A stretch of 64,000 nucleotides of DNA, from positions 3,924,001-3,988,000 of the forward strand of contig NC_084888.1 of NCBI RefSeq assembly GCF_958979055.1, written 5' to 3'. This document shows positions 1 through 10,253 of the stretch, one piece after another. The stretch comes from Alnus glutinosa. Taxonomy: Eukaryota; Streptophyta; Magnoliopsida; Fagales; Betulaceae. The position numbers and the translations under genes are program-made. Position 1 is the stretch's first letter. Each line of letters begins with the position of its first letter. The notes under the pieces are model-generated. The model was not told the origin of the DNA, did no database searches, and worked only from the letters and a program-made list of their open reading frames with translations.

Positions 1-415
1 GTCGCTCACGCACATTTTCTTCAGCCATACTTCTTCGAGTTAACCGCGTACTTACCATAGAAGATTCCAAGTATTCTCGTATTCACAGGAACACGTGACC
101 ACGTCGTTCCCACAGACGGCGCCAAAGTGTTAACAAATTTTCTGGAGCTGATGACTTGGAATTCCGGACAACGCCATGTATCAAAGTTCACAAGGTTGGT
201 GAGAATCAAATGAGTGTTCCTCAAGTTGTCTGCAAAACAAAAGGGGTCGTCGGGGTGTCCCAGCAACGCCTCCTCCGACGATCAAGTTAGAATTGGTGAG
301 AAAAAATCTGGTCAGAAAGAAGAAGTGCGTGTCTATTTAGAAGAAGATACCTCTCTTTTTTATCAGCCCAAACCTTTTATATGTCTGCCCCTCTTAAATG
401 TCCTTCACGTCAACA
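1..415 (-). mobile_element. Edge of an LTR retrotransposon (Ty3/Gypsy type)
   Basis: Read on the minus strand, 415 to 128 looks like an LTR. It starts TGTTGACG, has a TATAAAAG promoter motif near 375-382, and ends TGTTAACA. The next bases inward (about 127-108) are TTTGGCGCCGTCTGTGGGAA, the primer-binding and leader motif also seen beside the LTR at 17892. The element therefore runs off the left edge of the window, and the LTR would be about 288 bp. The other end and the target duplication are not visible, so whether it is whole cannot be judged. It lies about 230 bp upstream of the first kinase gene, which lacks a normal 5' end. Confidence 0.6.
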
Positions 416-648
416 TTTATTACTTGAAGATGCTTTTCTTTTCCTTAATTAATTTGAGCCCATGAACCCAGGCGCTTATACCGAATCGTCCCTACTTTCC
501 CTGATCGGCGGCGGATGATCATCGATTAATAAGACAAAAATATTAATTAGAGAGAAGTCTCCCACTTCATTCAAATAGCTCCGCTCGTAGCTGTAGACTC
601 CAGCACATCTCTCTACCATTTCGATCAATTGCGGGAAATTCCTTAACA

Positions 649-3078
649 GTTCCTGACAAGTACTTCATCAACTGTGGATCGTCAGACAACATAACCTCTG
701 CCGATGGCCGGCGGGTCTTTGTTGGCGACCGAGTTTTCTCTGCTGGAAAAGGCAAAGCTGTCAAAAGCAGCAACTCATCAACAGACCCTCTCTATCAAAC
801 AGCAAGAGTTTACGAAAAGGCATCTTCATATGAGTTCAAAATCAATGAGAACGGTACATACATAGTACGCCTCCATTTCTTTGTCTTCTCTTCATCTCCT
901 GATCTGTCTGTTGCTCGGTTCAATGTTTTGGCTTCTGGGTTTTCACTTTTGTCTAATTATAGCATCCGAAACGTTACTACTTCTCCAAGGATTGAGGAAT
1001 TCTTGCTCACCATCTCAGAAGGAAATTTTAAAATCTACTTCAAACCTTCTCAAGAGCCATCTTTGGCTTTCGTAAACGCCATAGAAGTCTTTCTTGCCCC
1101 TGACAAATTCATCCCCGATAGCACCACTCCCATAACTTCTATAGGAGACAACGTTACCTACAGTGGTTTGATCTCTCAGGTTCTACATACAATCCATAGG
1201 ATCAACGTTGGAGGTGACTATATCAACGGTGATGATTTATGGAGGAATTGGGTGCCAGATGATAATTACTTACTCAGATCGGCGACTACGAGTAATACGT
1301 CCTATGGTTCAACGCCTGAATACAAGACTGGAAACCAGGTGACCAAGTATTTTGCCCCAGATGGTGTCTATTGGACAGCCAAGCAGTTGAATGCAAATGA
1401 TAGCAGCAATTCCAATGTTTCAAATGCAACTTGGAGTTTTCCCGTCAATAATAATGCAACACACTTTGTTCGGGTACATTTTTGCGACATAGTAAGTATT
1501 TATAGAACACCTAAGGACTTGGATTTTGTGGTGAATTTTGGGTTCAATCTCTATATCAATAGGAACTATACTAAGATGATCAATCCTTCTAGTATAACTA
1601 AACAGCTGGCTGCTCCATTCTACTTGGATTTTGTGGTTGATTCAGATGATTTAGGATTTATGAATTTTAGTATAGGCCTGCTGGAGGACTCAAGCATTCG
1701 TGATGGATTTTTGAATGGGCTGGAGATTATGGAGTTCATGAAGAAATCAAGTTCCATTCCTAAGGAAAGTGGTCTTGTGAATCAAAAGGTTGACGTAAGT
1801 CATAAGTCAGAAAGTGCTGAATCAAAGAAGTTCTCCCCCGTAATAATTGGTCTTGTAAGCAGTGGGGCATTTGTCATTTTGGTAGTGGTGGTGACCACGG
1901 ATTTGAAATGCAGGAAACAAGAGCCTAATCAAAGTTTAGAGCTTCTTTATGGAGGGTTTAATTCTAACAACAGGTTGACTGAAAGAAGTTCTAATGCATT
2001 CCTTGCTCCTACTCTAAACCTCAGTTTAAGGATATCTTTTGCTGAAATACGGCGTGCAACTGATAACTTCAATGCAAAAAAATTGATTGGTAAGGGTGGA
2101 TTTGGGAAAGTATACAAAGGAACTCTTCGGAATGGTATGAAAGTGGCTGTGAAACGAAGTGAAGCAGGGCATGGGCAGGGTCTTCATGAATTCCAAACAG
2201 AGATTATGGTGTCATCTCAAATCCGCTACCGCCATTTAGTATCTTTGATTGGGTATTGCGATGAACGGTCTGAGATGATACTGGTATATGAATTCATGGA
2301 AAAGGGTAGTCTGAGAGATCATCTCTATCATACAGATGGCAGTTCTCAGAAATTGTCTTCACTTTCTGAATTATCTTGGATGCTAAGACTTGAAATTTGC
2401 ATTGGTGCAGCAAAGGGCCTATATTACCTACATACTCAAGCAAGAAGAATCCTACATCGTGATGTGAAGTTAACAAACATTTTGCTTGATAAAGATTATG
2501 TGGCAAAAGTTGCAGACTTTGGCCTTTCAAAGTCAGGGCCTCCTGATCCAGATCAATGCACCATGGCTGTAAAGGGTAGCGTTGGTTATCTTGATCCAGA
2601 ATACTTCAATACCGTAAAGTTGACAGAAAAATCTGATGTCTACTCCTTTGGAGTTGTACTTTTTGAAGTTCTTTGTGCTAGACCGCCTATTGACAACGCG
2701 CTTCCGATGGAGGAGGGGTACCTACCTGAATGGGCAATGCAGCTGGATAGGGAAGGCCAACTTGAGAACATTATTGATCCCGTGCTAGTTTGGAAAATTA
2801 AGCCTGGTTCATTGCGGAAATTCAGTGAAACTGCCGTGAAGTGTTTGAAGCAAAATAGTACTGAGAGGCCTAGTATGCGTGAAGTGGTGTATGACTTGAT
2901 ATATGCAAAGCAGCTTCAAGAAACTGCAACGTACAAAGAGCAACATGAAGTCAGCACAACAAATACTTCATTTGGGTTGCTGTTGCCTGATGTTTGGAAT
3001 TTTCCTGTTCAGGAAGATGATGAAGCACCCATTGGAGAGGATGATGTTTTTGATACAGCGGCGCCGGGTGAAGTCTAA
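649..3078 (+). CDS. CrRLK1L receptor kinase, 5' end missing (copy 1)
   Basis: This is a malectin-like receptor kinase of the CrRLK1L (FERONIA/THESEUS) family, expected at the plasma membrane. The frame is open from 649 (VPDKYFINCGSSDNITSADG) to the stop at 3078, about 809 residues. It holds the malectin-like ectodomain, a membrane segment (FSPVIIGLVSSGAFVILVVV), then a Ser/Thr kinase with GKGGFG, VAVK, HRDVK and DFG all intact. The sister copies have an ATG and signal peptide directly before this point. Here the sequence upstream of about 640 is different or badly decayed: the frame has a stop at 544, no ATG follows it, and the first in-frame ATG is at 1576, inside the ectodomain. Either an exon lies further upstream (TTAACAG before the homology could be an acceptor) or this is a recent pseudogene. 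The catalytic loop reads HRDVKLTN where the sisters read HRDVKSTN. Its 3' flank matches that of the fragment at 9458. Confidence 0.65.
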   Translation, partial: VPDKYFINCGSSDNITSADGRRVFVGDRVFSAGKGKAVKSSNSSTDPLYQTARVYEKASSYEFKINENGTYIVRLHFFVFSSSPDLSVARFNVLASGFSLLSNYSIRNVTTSPRIEEFLLTISEGNFKIYFKPSQEPSLAFVNAIEVFLAPDKFIPDSTTPITSIGDNVTYSGLISQVLHTIHRINVGGDYINGDDLWRNWVPDDNYLLRSATTSNTSYGSTPEYKTGNQVTKYFAPDGVYWTAKQLNANDSSNSNVSNATWSFPVNNNATHFVRVHFCDIVSIYRTPKDLDFVVNFGFNLYINRNYTKMINPSSITKQLAAPFYLDFVVDSDDLGFMNFSIGLLEDSSIRDGFLNGLEIMEFMKKSSSIPKESGLVNQKVDVSHKSESAESKKFSPVIIGLVSSGAFVILVVVVTTDLKCRKQEPNQSLELLYGGFNSNNRLTERSSNAFLAPTLNLSLRISFAEIRRATDNFNAKKLIGKGGFGKVYKGTLRNGMKVAVKRSEAGHGQGLHEFQTEIMVSSQIRYRHLVSLIGYCDERSEMILVYEFMEKGSLRDHLYHTDGSSQKLSSLSELSWMLRLEICIGAAKGLYYLHTQARRILHRDVKLTNILLDKDYVAKVADFGLSKSGPPDPDQCTMAVKGSVGYLDPEYFNTVKLTEKSDVYSFGVVLFEVLCARPPIDNALPMEEGYLPEWAMQLDREGQLENIIDPVLVWKIKPGSLRKFSETAVKCLKQNSTERPSMREVVYDLIYAKQLQETATYKEQHEVSTTNTSFGLLLPDVWNFPVQEDDEAPIGEDDVFDTAAPGEV

Positions 3079-3880
3079 ATCCAATTGAGGATTGATGGTG
3101 CCTAATTTCAAAATGTGTAGGAAAAAGACTTCTATTTTCTCCTTGATCTCTTGGAGTGTTTTCTCTTGATGTGTAAAAGTGGCTAGTAAAATATATATAT
3201 CATGATTCTTATTTGCATGTCAATTCACTTGAAATGGAGAGCGTCCTAATCCTCTTTGGTATGGATAACTTGCACAAACAAAAAAATAAAAATAAAAAAT
3301 AAAAAAATTGATGAATTCGCCTTTGGACAACTACCATTGGTTTCAGGTAAAATTGCATTATTGGTCTATGTAGTTGGCCTAAATTACAATCGCTCCATCT
3401 AGTATCAAAATTAATTCAAAGATCCTTGTGGCTGGTTTAATTTACAAATTGTTCTTTGGAGTCAAATTTCATTAAATTTTTTGACAGATTCAATTAGGCG
3501 CTACATCATCACTACTAAGATGACGACATATATCGATCATAAAAAAAAAATATAAATAAGTAAACTTAAAAAATTATATTTTTTAAATAAATTTGAAAAG
3601 CGAAAAAAAAAAAAAAAAAAAAAAAAAGTTGCTTCTGGTTCAGAGGTGGCCGAGGGTGGCATGCAACCACTCCCAAAGGCATCTAGGGGTTGCATGTGGC
3701 CAACCCCAAACATCTCTTGTTAATTGGGGTGGCGCGCGGCCACCCAACCAACAATCACCTCTTTTCTCTTTTCTCTTTTCAAATTTCTATTAATTTATGT
3801 TTTATTTATTAACAATACCTTATATAGCATAATAAATATTTCTCATATCTTTTTAACATGGGACAAAGTAAGATATTTCT
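3079..3880 (+). repeat. 3' flank of copy 1, duplicated at 9650-10700
   Basis: From the stop codon of copy 1 to about 3870 the sequence aligns with 9690-10700 downstream of the kinase fragment. It covers the 3' UTR, a stretch ending in a TTGCACAAA motif, and a truncated foldback element. The two blocks differ by an extra 307-bp element at 9831-10137. This makes the region a segmental duplication of gene plus flank. Confidence 0.75.
3346..3810. mobile_element. Truncated foldback (MULE-type) element, copy a
   Basis: The left arm (AAAATTGCATTATTGGTCT, then a GACAGATTC... stretch) and the GC-rich centre (GTGGC/GCCACC stems, 3640-3750) match the complete elements at 54741-55445 and 20216-20841. 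The right arm is gone, and the sequence passes into ACAATACCTTATATAGCATA. The same junction is present in copy b at 10254-10645, so the loss came before the duplication. Confidence 0.7.
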
Positions 3881-3994
3881 AGTTCGATAGGCAAGCTTCC
3901 TAATATGTGGTAATAATATTTCTAGTATCGTAATTCGTAAGTAAATAATTCAGCTGACTTGATCCGTACAATATTGACAAGAAGGATTCACGTG

Positions 3995-3998
<4 letters not shown>

Positions 3999-4028
<30 letters not shown>
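3999..4028. repeat. (AT)n microsatellite
   Basis: This is a run of about 15 TA dinucleotides in otherwise featureless AT-rich DNA between the copy-1 flank and the antisense kinase relic. I see no gene between 3880 and 4735. Confidence 0.9.
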
Positions 4029-4031
<3 letters not shown>

Positions 4032-4734
4032 GCATTTTTGTTATTAAAAAAGGTTCACGTGAAACATGATATGTAGGAGAGATAATATTAAAATAATTAT
4101 AACAATTATAATATTCGAAAGTATTTCCAGAGGACCCTGAAGACTAAAAAGCAAATGAACAATATTGGCTTTACAAAAAAGGCGTGGCTTTTGGGAAAGC
4201 CAATTGATCAACTTTCTCAAAGTTGATGTTTGGTGGATTGGTGCGATTTCTATTGGCCGGGATCAATCTTTAAAGCAGCAAATGTCAGCTGGACAGCAAT
4301 TATGAAGGGAAGTCTCTTAAAAAAAAAATGAAGCAATTATTGACCTGATCGAATATAATAACCCTACATTTAGTAATCCTTAATAACTAGCTAGACTTAT
4401 GGTGATCATGCATGTAAAAGGAACAAATAATAAAATCAATTATAAAAACATATCTAGCCTATATTGCCAACTAAAAGTACATAAAATTCTGATGCAGAAA
4501 ATAGATATATATATACTGCATATTAACATATATATCAGACTATGTAAAATGTAAATACGTTGTCATGTCTACAGAATAAAGTTCCTTACAACACTCCAAC
4601 ATAGCCTAAAAAGGCAAACGTTAAAGCAAACGACCTGACTCACACTCATACTATAACACTTCATTATTTTTTTTATTTTTACTTTTTCCAAGCCAATCAC
4701 ATCTTTAAATAAGAACTCCCACACACTTTGGATT

Positions 4735-5000
4735 GATTTTCTCCTTCACAGCGTCCGCGTTCTCTTGTAGGCCCAATGCAATACTGAGCTTTTCCCTCAC
4801 ATCATTCGTTATAGGCCGTTAGTTCACCTAATCACGTACATTACTCTCCGCGACCTCCACATATACCTTGAAACACTCGAGAGTTATCTTGTCCTTCAGA
4901 TACAAATCAATAATTTCACCAATCATACCTCTCTCAATGCATTTTCGGGCCCAGTTGGCCAACCCGCCTTTATATAGGCAAAGTTTTAAGTATTTTTCAA
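4735..5000 (-). pseudogene. Relic of a FERONIA-type kinase C-terminus
   Basis: The minus strand reads LANWARKCIERGMIGEIIDL, then YLKDKITLECFKVYVEVAES, and further on TNDVREKLSIALGLQENADA followed by VKEKINP. This is the end of the kinase domain of FERONIA-like CrRLK1L proteins, whose usual form is RPSMNDVMEKLEFALQLQE. Two in-frame stops (TAG near 4828 and TAA near 4822) stand where family members usually have Gln, so each is one C-to-T change from Gln. Upstream of about 5000 the kinase similarity ends. It differs from the plus-strand cluster copies, so it marks a second, dead lineage in the opposite orientation. Its function is lost. Confidence 0.75.
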
Positions 5001-5620
5001 GTATATTACCTGGAGAAAAAGAAATAAATAAAAATATAAAACATAACAGTACATAAACTTGGAGACAAAGTAAAATTATTGTATAGAAAGTAAAATTACT
5101 AGATTTGGCTGCTCGGAGTGATTTTTCCTTTTGTTGCACAGAATTTTTACTTCGTACCTAAATATATGTGTTATTTACTTTTATTGCTTTACATATTAAT
5201 TTGGTTAACTGTTTGGTTGAGGTTGCTTAAGAGTATAATTATTTTTCATATCTGTCCATTAAATTACCTCCGTGCTGTGCCGTTCATCTTCTCCTTGGCC
5301 GCTATTGCTGTTTGTTGGCTGAGTTTTTGCTTTGAATAAGAGTTTTCTTTTCTTTATATTTCCGGCAATCTATGAAACGAAAGTTAGATAGGTGTGAGTA
5401 GTTATCAAAATATTAATTAAATAATTAAATCAACAATTAAAATAAGTGATAATCTATTAAGAGAATGCTTAATATATAAGCAAGTGTCGCCCATTTATGC
5501 TCCCACAAAATGATTATGGATGAAATTCTATAACGTACTTCTACGTTTTCTATCGGGTCTTGATTCTTTTTTTTTCTTTTTTCTTTTTTTTATACAAGAG
5601 TATATCGCCTAGTTGTCGAA
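5001..5620. other. Intergenic, no gene seen
   Basis: This is AT-rich DNA between the antisense kinase relic and the conserved promoter block of copy 2. The short open frames here show no recognisable domain. Confidence 0.6.
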
Positions 5621-5644
5621 ATACACTTGGTGTATACGTATGCA

Positions 5645-5817
5645 TTGTCTGTAATCCTACCTTTCTTTTCGAAATAGGAAGAATATATCCAATTCAGTTC
5701 ATAGTCCGAGCTTGTTTAATATTTCCATTTTCATGAATGATTGTTGCTAACTTTATGAGTTTCCACTCTCAGATACCCAAACCCCTGAAAAAGTAGCAAC
5801 TCTTGCCAAAAAAATCC
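5645..5817 (+). promoter_or_regulatory. Conserved upstream block of copy 2
   Basis: About 170 bp before the ATG aligns with 11244-11410 before copy 3. Shared stretches include CTTTTCGAAATAG, GAATATATCCAA, TTTCATGAATGATTGTTGC and CTCAGATACCCAAACCCC. No clear TATA box stands out. The block is probably core promoter plus 5' leader that was copied with the gene. Copy 1 lacks it. Confidence 0.6.
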
Positions 5818-8304
5818 ATGGAAACGCTTCACTCCTGTAAGCTTCAGCTTCATCTCCAACTCTGTCTTCTCTTACCTCTCCATTTCTCTTCACTTCTGCT
5901 TCTCTCATCAGCTTACAGTGTTCCTGATAAGTACTTCATCAACTGTGGAGCGTCCGACAAGATAACCTCTGCCGATGGCCGGCGGGTTTTTGTTGGCGAC
6001 CGACATTTCTCTGCTAGAAAAGGCAAAGCTGTCAAAAGCAGCAACTCATCAACAGACCCTCTGTATCAAACAGCAAGAGTTTACGAAAAGACATCCTCAT
6101 ATAAGTTCGACATCAACGAGAACGGTACATACATAGTACGCCTCCATTTCTTTGTTTTCTCTTCATCTATTGATCTGTCTGTTGCTCTGTTCGATGTTTG
6201 GGCTTCTGGGTTTTCACTTTTGACAAATTATAGCATCCGAAACATTACTTCTCCAAGGATTGAGGAATTCTTGCTCACCATCCCAAAAGGAAATTTTAAA
6301 ATTTACTTCATACCTTCTCCAGAGTCATCTTTGGCTTTCGTAAACGCCATAGAAGTCTTTCCTGCCCCTGACGACTTCTTCCTCGATGAAACCACTCGCA
6401 TAACATCTACAGGAGATAATGTTACCTACCGTGGTTTGATCTCTCAGGCTCTACATACAATCTATAGGATCAACTTTGGAGGTGGCTATATCAAAGACAA
6501 AGATGATGATTTATGGAGGAATTGGGAGCCAGATGATAGTTACTTACTCAGATCGGTGAATATTACTAACAGGACCGATGGCCCACCGCCTAATTACCAG
6601 ACTGGAAGCCGGGTGACCAGGTATTTTGCCCCAGATTTTGTCTATCGGACAGCCAAAGAGTTGAATGAAAGTCGTAGCAGCAATTCCGTTTCAAATGCAA
6701 CTTGGAGTTTTCCCGTCAATAATAATGCTACACACTTTGTTCGGGTCCATTTTTGCGACATAGTAAGCACAACACGTAATGACTTGTGGTTCAATCTCTA
6801 TATCAATAGGAACTATAGTAAGATGATCTGGCCTTATGATATAATTCCAAATCAGCTGGCTGCTCCATTCTGCTTCGATTTTGTGGTTGATTCAGATGAT
6901 TCAGGATTTATGAATGTTAGTATAGGCGTGCTGCAGAACTCAACCACTCGTGATGCCTTTTTGAATGGGCTGGAGATTATGGAGTTCATGGAGAAATCAA
7001 GTTCCATTCCTATGGAAAGTGAATCAGAAAGGAAGAAGTTCTCCCCCATTATAATTGGTCTTATAAGCAGTGGGGCATTTGTCATTTTGGTAGTGGTGGT
7101 GGCCACGGGATTGAAATGCAGGAAACAAGAGCCTGATCAAAGTTTGGTAGAACTTCTTTATGGAGGGTTTAATTCAAACAACAGGTCGAGTGAAAGTTCT
7201 CTTGCATCCCTTGCTCCTAATCTAAACTTCAGTTTAAGGATATCTTTTGCAGAAATACGGCGTGCAACTGGGAACTTCAATGCAAAACATTTGATTGGTA
7301 AGGGTGGATTTGGGAAAGTCTACAAAGGAACTCTTCGGGGTATGACAGTGGCTGTGAAACGAAGTGAAGCAGGGCATGGGCAGGGTCTTCACGAATTCCA
7401 AACGGAGATCATGGTGTTATCTCAAATCCGCTACAAGCATTTAGTATCTTTGATTGGGTATTGCGACGAAGGGTCTGAGATGATACTGGTTTATGAGTTC
7501 ATGGAAAAGGGGACTCTCAGAGAATATCTGTATCGTACAGATGGCATTTCTGATAAATCGTCTTCACTATCTGAATTATCTTGGATGCAAAGACTTGAAA
7601 TTTGCATTGGTGCGGCAAGGGGCCTAGATTACCTACATACTCAGGCAGGAAGAATCATACACCGTGATGTGAAGTCAACGAACATTCTGCTTGGTAAAGA
7701 TTATGTGGCAAAAGTTGCTGACTTTGGCCTTTCAAAGTCAGGGCCTCCTGATCCAGAACATTGCACCATGGCTGTAAAGGGTAGCTTTGGTTATTTTGAT
7801 CCAGAATACTTTACAACTCAACAATATACCGAAAAATCTGATGTCTACTCCTTTGGAGTTGTACTTTTTGAAGTTCTTTGTGCTAGAGCGCCTATTGACA
7901 ACTCATTTCCGGAGGAAGAGGTGTCCCTAACTGATTGGGTGATGAAGCTGCATAGGGAAGGCCGACTTGACAAATTTATTGATCCCGTGCTAGTTGGGAA
8001 AATTAAGGCTGGTTCATTGCGGACGTTTAGTGAAACTGCTATGAAGTGCTTGAAGCAAAATAGTATTGAGAGGCCTAGTATGCATGAAGTGGTGTATGAC
8101 TTGGAATACGCACAACAGCTTCAGGAACCTGTCATGCACAGAGACCAACATGAAGTCAGCACGACAAATATTACTTCATTGGAGGGGTTGCAGTTTCCTG
8201 CTGCTTGGAATTTTCCTCTTCAGGAAGATGATGAAACACCCATTGAAGGGGTTGATGATTCTGATGCAGCGGCTACTGAAACTGTGAAATCTAAATCCAA
8301 TTGA
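5818..8304 (+). CDS. CrRLK1L malectin-like receptor kinase (copy 2)
   Basis: This is a single-exon gene of 828 residues. I start it at the ATG at 5818, directly before a hydrophobic signal peptide (about residues 1-37). The upstream extension of the frame begins with a non-ATG codon. In order there is a signal peptide, a malectin-like ectodomain opening with KYFINCG and carrying many N-glycosylation sites, a membrane segment near residues 405-428 (IIIGLISSGAFVILVVVVAT), and a kinase domain. The kinase has the G-loop GKGGFG at 494-499, VAVK with K514, HRD at 615-617 and DFG at 635-637, so it should be active. The activation segment (GSFGYFDPEYF) and the FTEIM-type N-lobe follow the At2g23200 branch of CrRLK1L proteins. 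Family members sense the cell wall or RALF peptides at the plasma membrane; the ligand here is unknown. It is a close paralogue of copy 3. Confidence 0.9.
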   Translation: METLHSCKLQLHLQLCLLLPLHFSSLLLLSSAYSVPDKYFINCGASDKITSADGRRVFVGDRHFSARKGKAVKSSNSSTDPLYQTARVYEKTSSYKFDINENGTYIVRLHFFVFSSSIDLSVALFDVWASGFSLLTNYSIRNITSPRIEEFLLTIPKGNFKIYFIPSPESSLAFVNAIEVFPAPDDFFLDETTRITSTGDNVTYRGLISQALHTIYRINFGGGYIKDKDDDLWRNWEPDDSYLLRSVNITNRTDGPPPNYQTGSRVTRYFAPDFVYRTAKELNESRSSNSVSNATWSFPVNNNATHFVRVHFCDIVSTTRNDLWFNLYINRNYSKMIWPYDIIPNQLAAPFCFDFVVDSDDSGFMNVSIGVLQNSTTRDAFLNGLEIMEFMEKSSSIPMESESERKKFSPIIIGLISSGAFVILVVVVATGLKCRKQEPDQSLVELLYGGFNSNNRSSESSLASLAPNLNFSLRISFAEIRRATGNFNAKHLIGKGGFGKVYKGTLRGMTVAVKRSEAGHGQGLHEFQTEIMVLSQIRYKHLVSLIGYCDEGSEMILVYEFMEKGTLREYLYRTDGISDKSSSLSELSWMQRLEICIGAARGLDYLHTQAGRIIHRDVKSTNILLGKDYVAKVADFGLSKSGPPDPEHCTMAVKGSFGYFDPEYFTTQQYTEKSDVYSFGVVLFEVLCARAPIDNSFPEEEVSLTDWVMKLHREGRLDKFIDPVLVGKIKAGSLRTFSETAMKCLKQNSIERPSMHEVVYDLEYAQQLQEPVMHRDQHEVSTTNITSLEGLQFPAAWNFPLQEDDETPIEGVDDSDAAATETVKSKSN

Positions 8305-9457
8305 GGAATGAAGTTGCCAGCTCGTCTCCATTATTTGGGGTAAATTGCTATCAATGTGTCATTGCTCGATGCTCTAGTCTCTATTGCTGTCGTCCTTTTT
8401 ATTTTTCGTTTTAATATTATTATTCCTTTTTCTAGCGCTTAATTAATTTCAAAAAGTGTTGAAAAAGACTTCTATTTTCTCCTCGATCTCTTGGAGTTTT
8501 ATTCTCTCCTATTTGAATGTTTCACTTGAGATGGAGGGCATCCTAATCCTCCTGGGTGTGGATAACTTGCACAAATAATAACCATGATTTAATGAAACCC
8601 ATGGAATTTTGAATTTGAATATGAGATGATCAAACCCAAGGCACTTATTGATGTCATAATCCCAAAAAAAATAATAGCATTTTGGCGGAGTTATGGTAAT
8701 TATGCTCGCAGAAAATCACCTACTATTTGGAAGATCGAAGTAGTCATAAACACAGACGAAATAGTAGAATGAAAAAAGAACACAATGAGCATATCTATAT
8801 AAAAATAAAAATAAAAAATTATAGCCCAAAGAGAAAAGGCCAAATATCATAACTTTCTCATTTAGCCAGTCTAACAAATTGAATTATTTGCAAGAACCCT
8901 ACGAATGTGAGTGTTTTGAATCGAATAATAAAATGAGATACATGTTAAAAATTCTTAAATAAATAATAAAATGAGATACACGTTAACAAGAACATCACTT
9001 ACACAGAGTCCTCCTCCTCTTTTAAAACTGAAGGTTCAAGTCAACATGTAGAAAATTAATGTAAACTTCGTCCTTGGCCAGTTGGCCTAGCACACAGTAA
9101 CCCACCAATATATCTATAGACATTCTCTTCTAAATACAATTCAAATATTCAACGTCAACTTTATAGTCTTTCTTTAACATTATTATCTTTGATTTGCAAA
9201 ATCACTTTTCTTTTCTTTCTTTTTCCATTTTGGCTGTACCATCAACTTTATTGCATCCACAGTTGCGCTTTAATTAAGTATGGTCTGCATTGAAAAAAAA
9301 ATGAAAAGCTGATGTGACATTTATTTAATTTATTTTATTTAAAAATAAAAATAAGAATATGAAAAACTGATGCATGACCACACCGCCAAAAGCCACCTAC
9401 TGTCGGCCATCAAAATTCAACCTCCGAGAACTAGTGACCACACCGCCCAACCTTCGG
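8305..9457 (+). repeat. Downstream flank of copy 2, shared with copy 3
   Basis: The first part (8305-8660) aligns with 13895-14250 after copy 3. The next part (8680-9270, for example TATTATGCTCGCA-type and CATAAACACAGACGAAATAG stretches) aligns with 19860-20180. The copy-3 flank has therefore been split by later insertions, including the gag-only LTR element. No gene is visible here. Confidence 0.7.
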
Positions 9458-9692
9458 TGAAGTGTTTTGAAGCAAAATAGCACGTACTGAGAGGCGTAGT
9501 ATGCGTGAAGAGGTGGATGATTTGATATATGCAAAGCTGCTTCAAGAAACTGTTATGTACAGAGAGCAACTTGAAGTCAGCATAACAAATACTTCATTTG
9601 GGTTGCCGTTGCTTGATGTTTGGAATTTTCCTGTTCGGCAAGATGATGAAGCGAATGATGATGCTGATACAGCGTTGTCGGGTGAAGTCTAA
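9458..9692 (+). pseudogene. 3' fragment of a CrRLK1L kinase
   Basis: Only the last 75-80 codons survive, followed by a copy-1-type 3' UTR. The start GTGAAGTGTTTTGAAGCAAA has one extra T relative to copy 1, and an extra CACG follows shortly after, so the frame is broken. The part from 9501 (MREEVDDLIYAKLLQETVMY) is open to the stop at 9692. The kinase core is absent. The left junction sits just after a repeated GACCACACCGCC motif (9377 and 9437 areas). This is a dead copy that groups with copy 1 by its 3' flank. Confidence 0.85.
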
Positions 9693-9830
9693 ATCCAATT
9701 GATCGAGGATTGATGGTGCCTAATTTCAAAACGTGTTGTAAAAAAAGACTTCTATTTTCTCCTTGATCTCTTGGAGTGTTTTTTCTTAACGTGTAAAAAA
9801 GTGGCTAGTAAAATATATATCATGATTCTT

Positions 9831-10137
9831 TGTTTGCGATTTTAAAAAGTGCGATTTAAAATAATAATTTAAAAATATACTATTTAAAAAATTAATTTTT
9901 AAAAACACAGTTTAGCAATTGGCAAAATTATAGTTTAACCTTTAAAATTACAAATTAACCTTTATTTTTTTTTAAAAAAAAAAAAAAAACATCATCTCAC
10001 CTACAATTTGAAAAAGTAAATTTTCTGTATTTTCAAATAGCAATTTTCAAAAAAATGCAATTCTTAAATAATTTAGGTTCTGCGATTTAGTTTAAAATTA
10101 CACTTATTATTTATAAAATCACAATCTCAAATGCATC
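9831..10137. mobile_element. MITE, 307 bp, inserted in a duplicated 3' flank
   Basis: The ends are inverted (TTTGCGATTTTAAA at the left; the right end reads TTTGAGATTGTGATTTTATA on the other strand). It is flanked by CTT at 9828-9830 and 10138-10140. The paralogous site at 3201-3215 has a single CTT and no insert, so it is the empty site and fixes the 3-bp duplication. A relative with the same CTT flanks is at 28861-29150. The 3-bp duplication hints at PIF/Harbinger, but the superfamily is uncertain. Confidence 0.8.
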
Positions 10138-10253
10138 CTTATTCGCATGTTTCACTTGAAATGGAGAGCATCCTAATCCTCCTGGGTATGGATAACTTGC
10201 ACAAATAAAAAAAAACTGACGAATTCATCCTTGAACAAGTGCCATTGATTTTA

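Noticed and set aside
5118-5339. 73-aa hydrophobic ORF
   Set aside because: Its Leu/Phe/Ile richness reflects T-rich DNA. There is no family similarity and no promoter.
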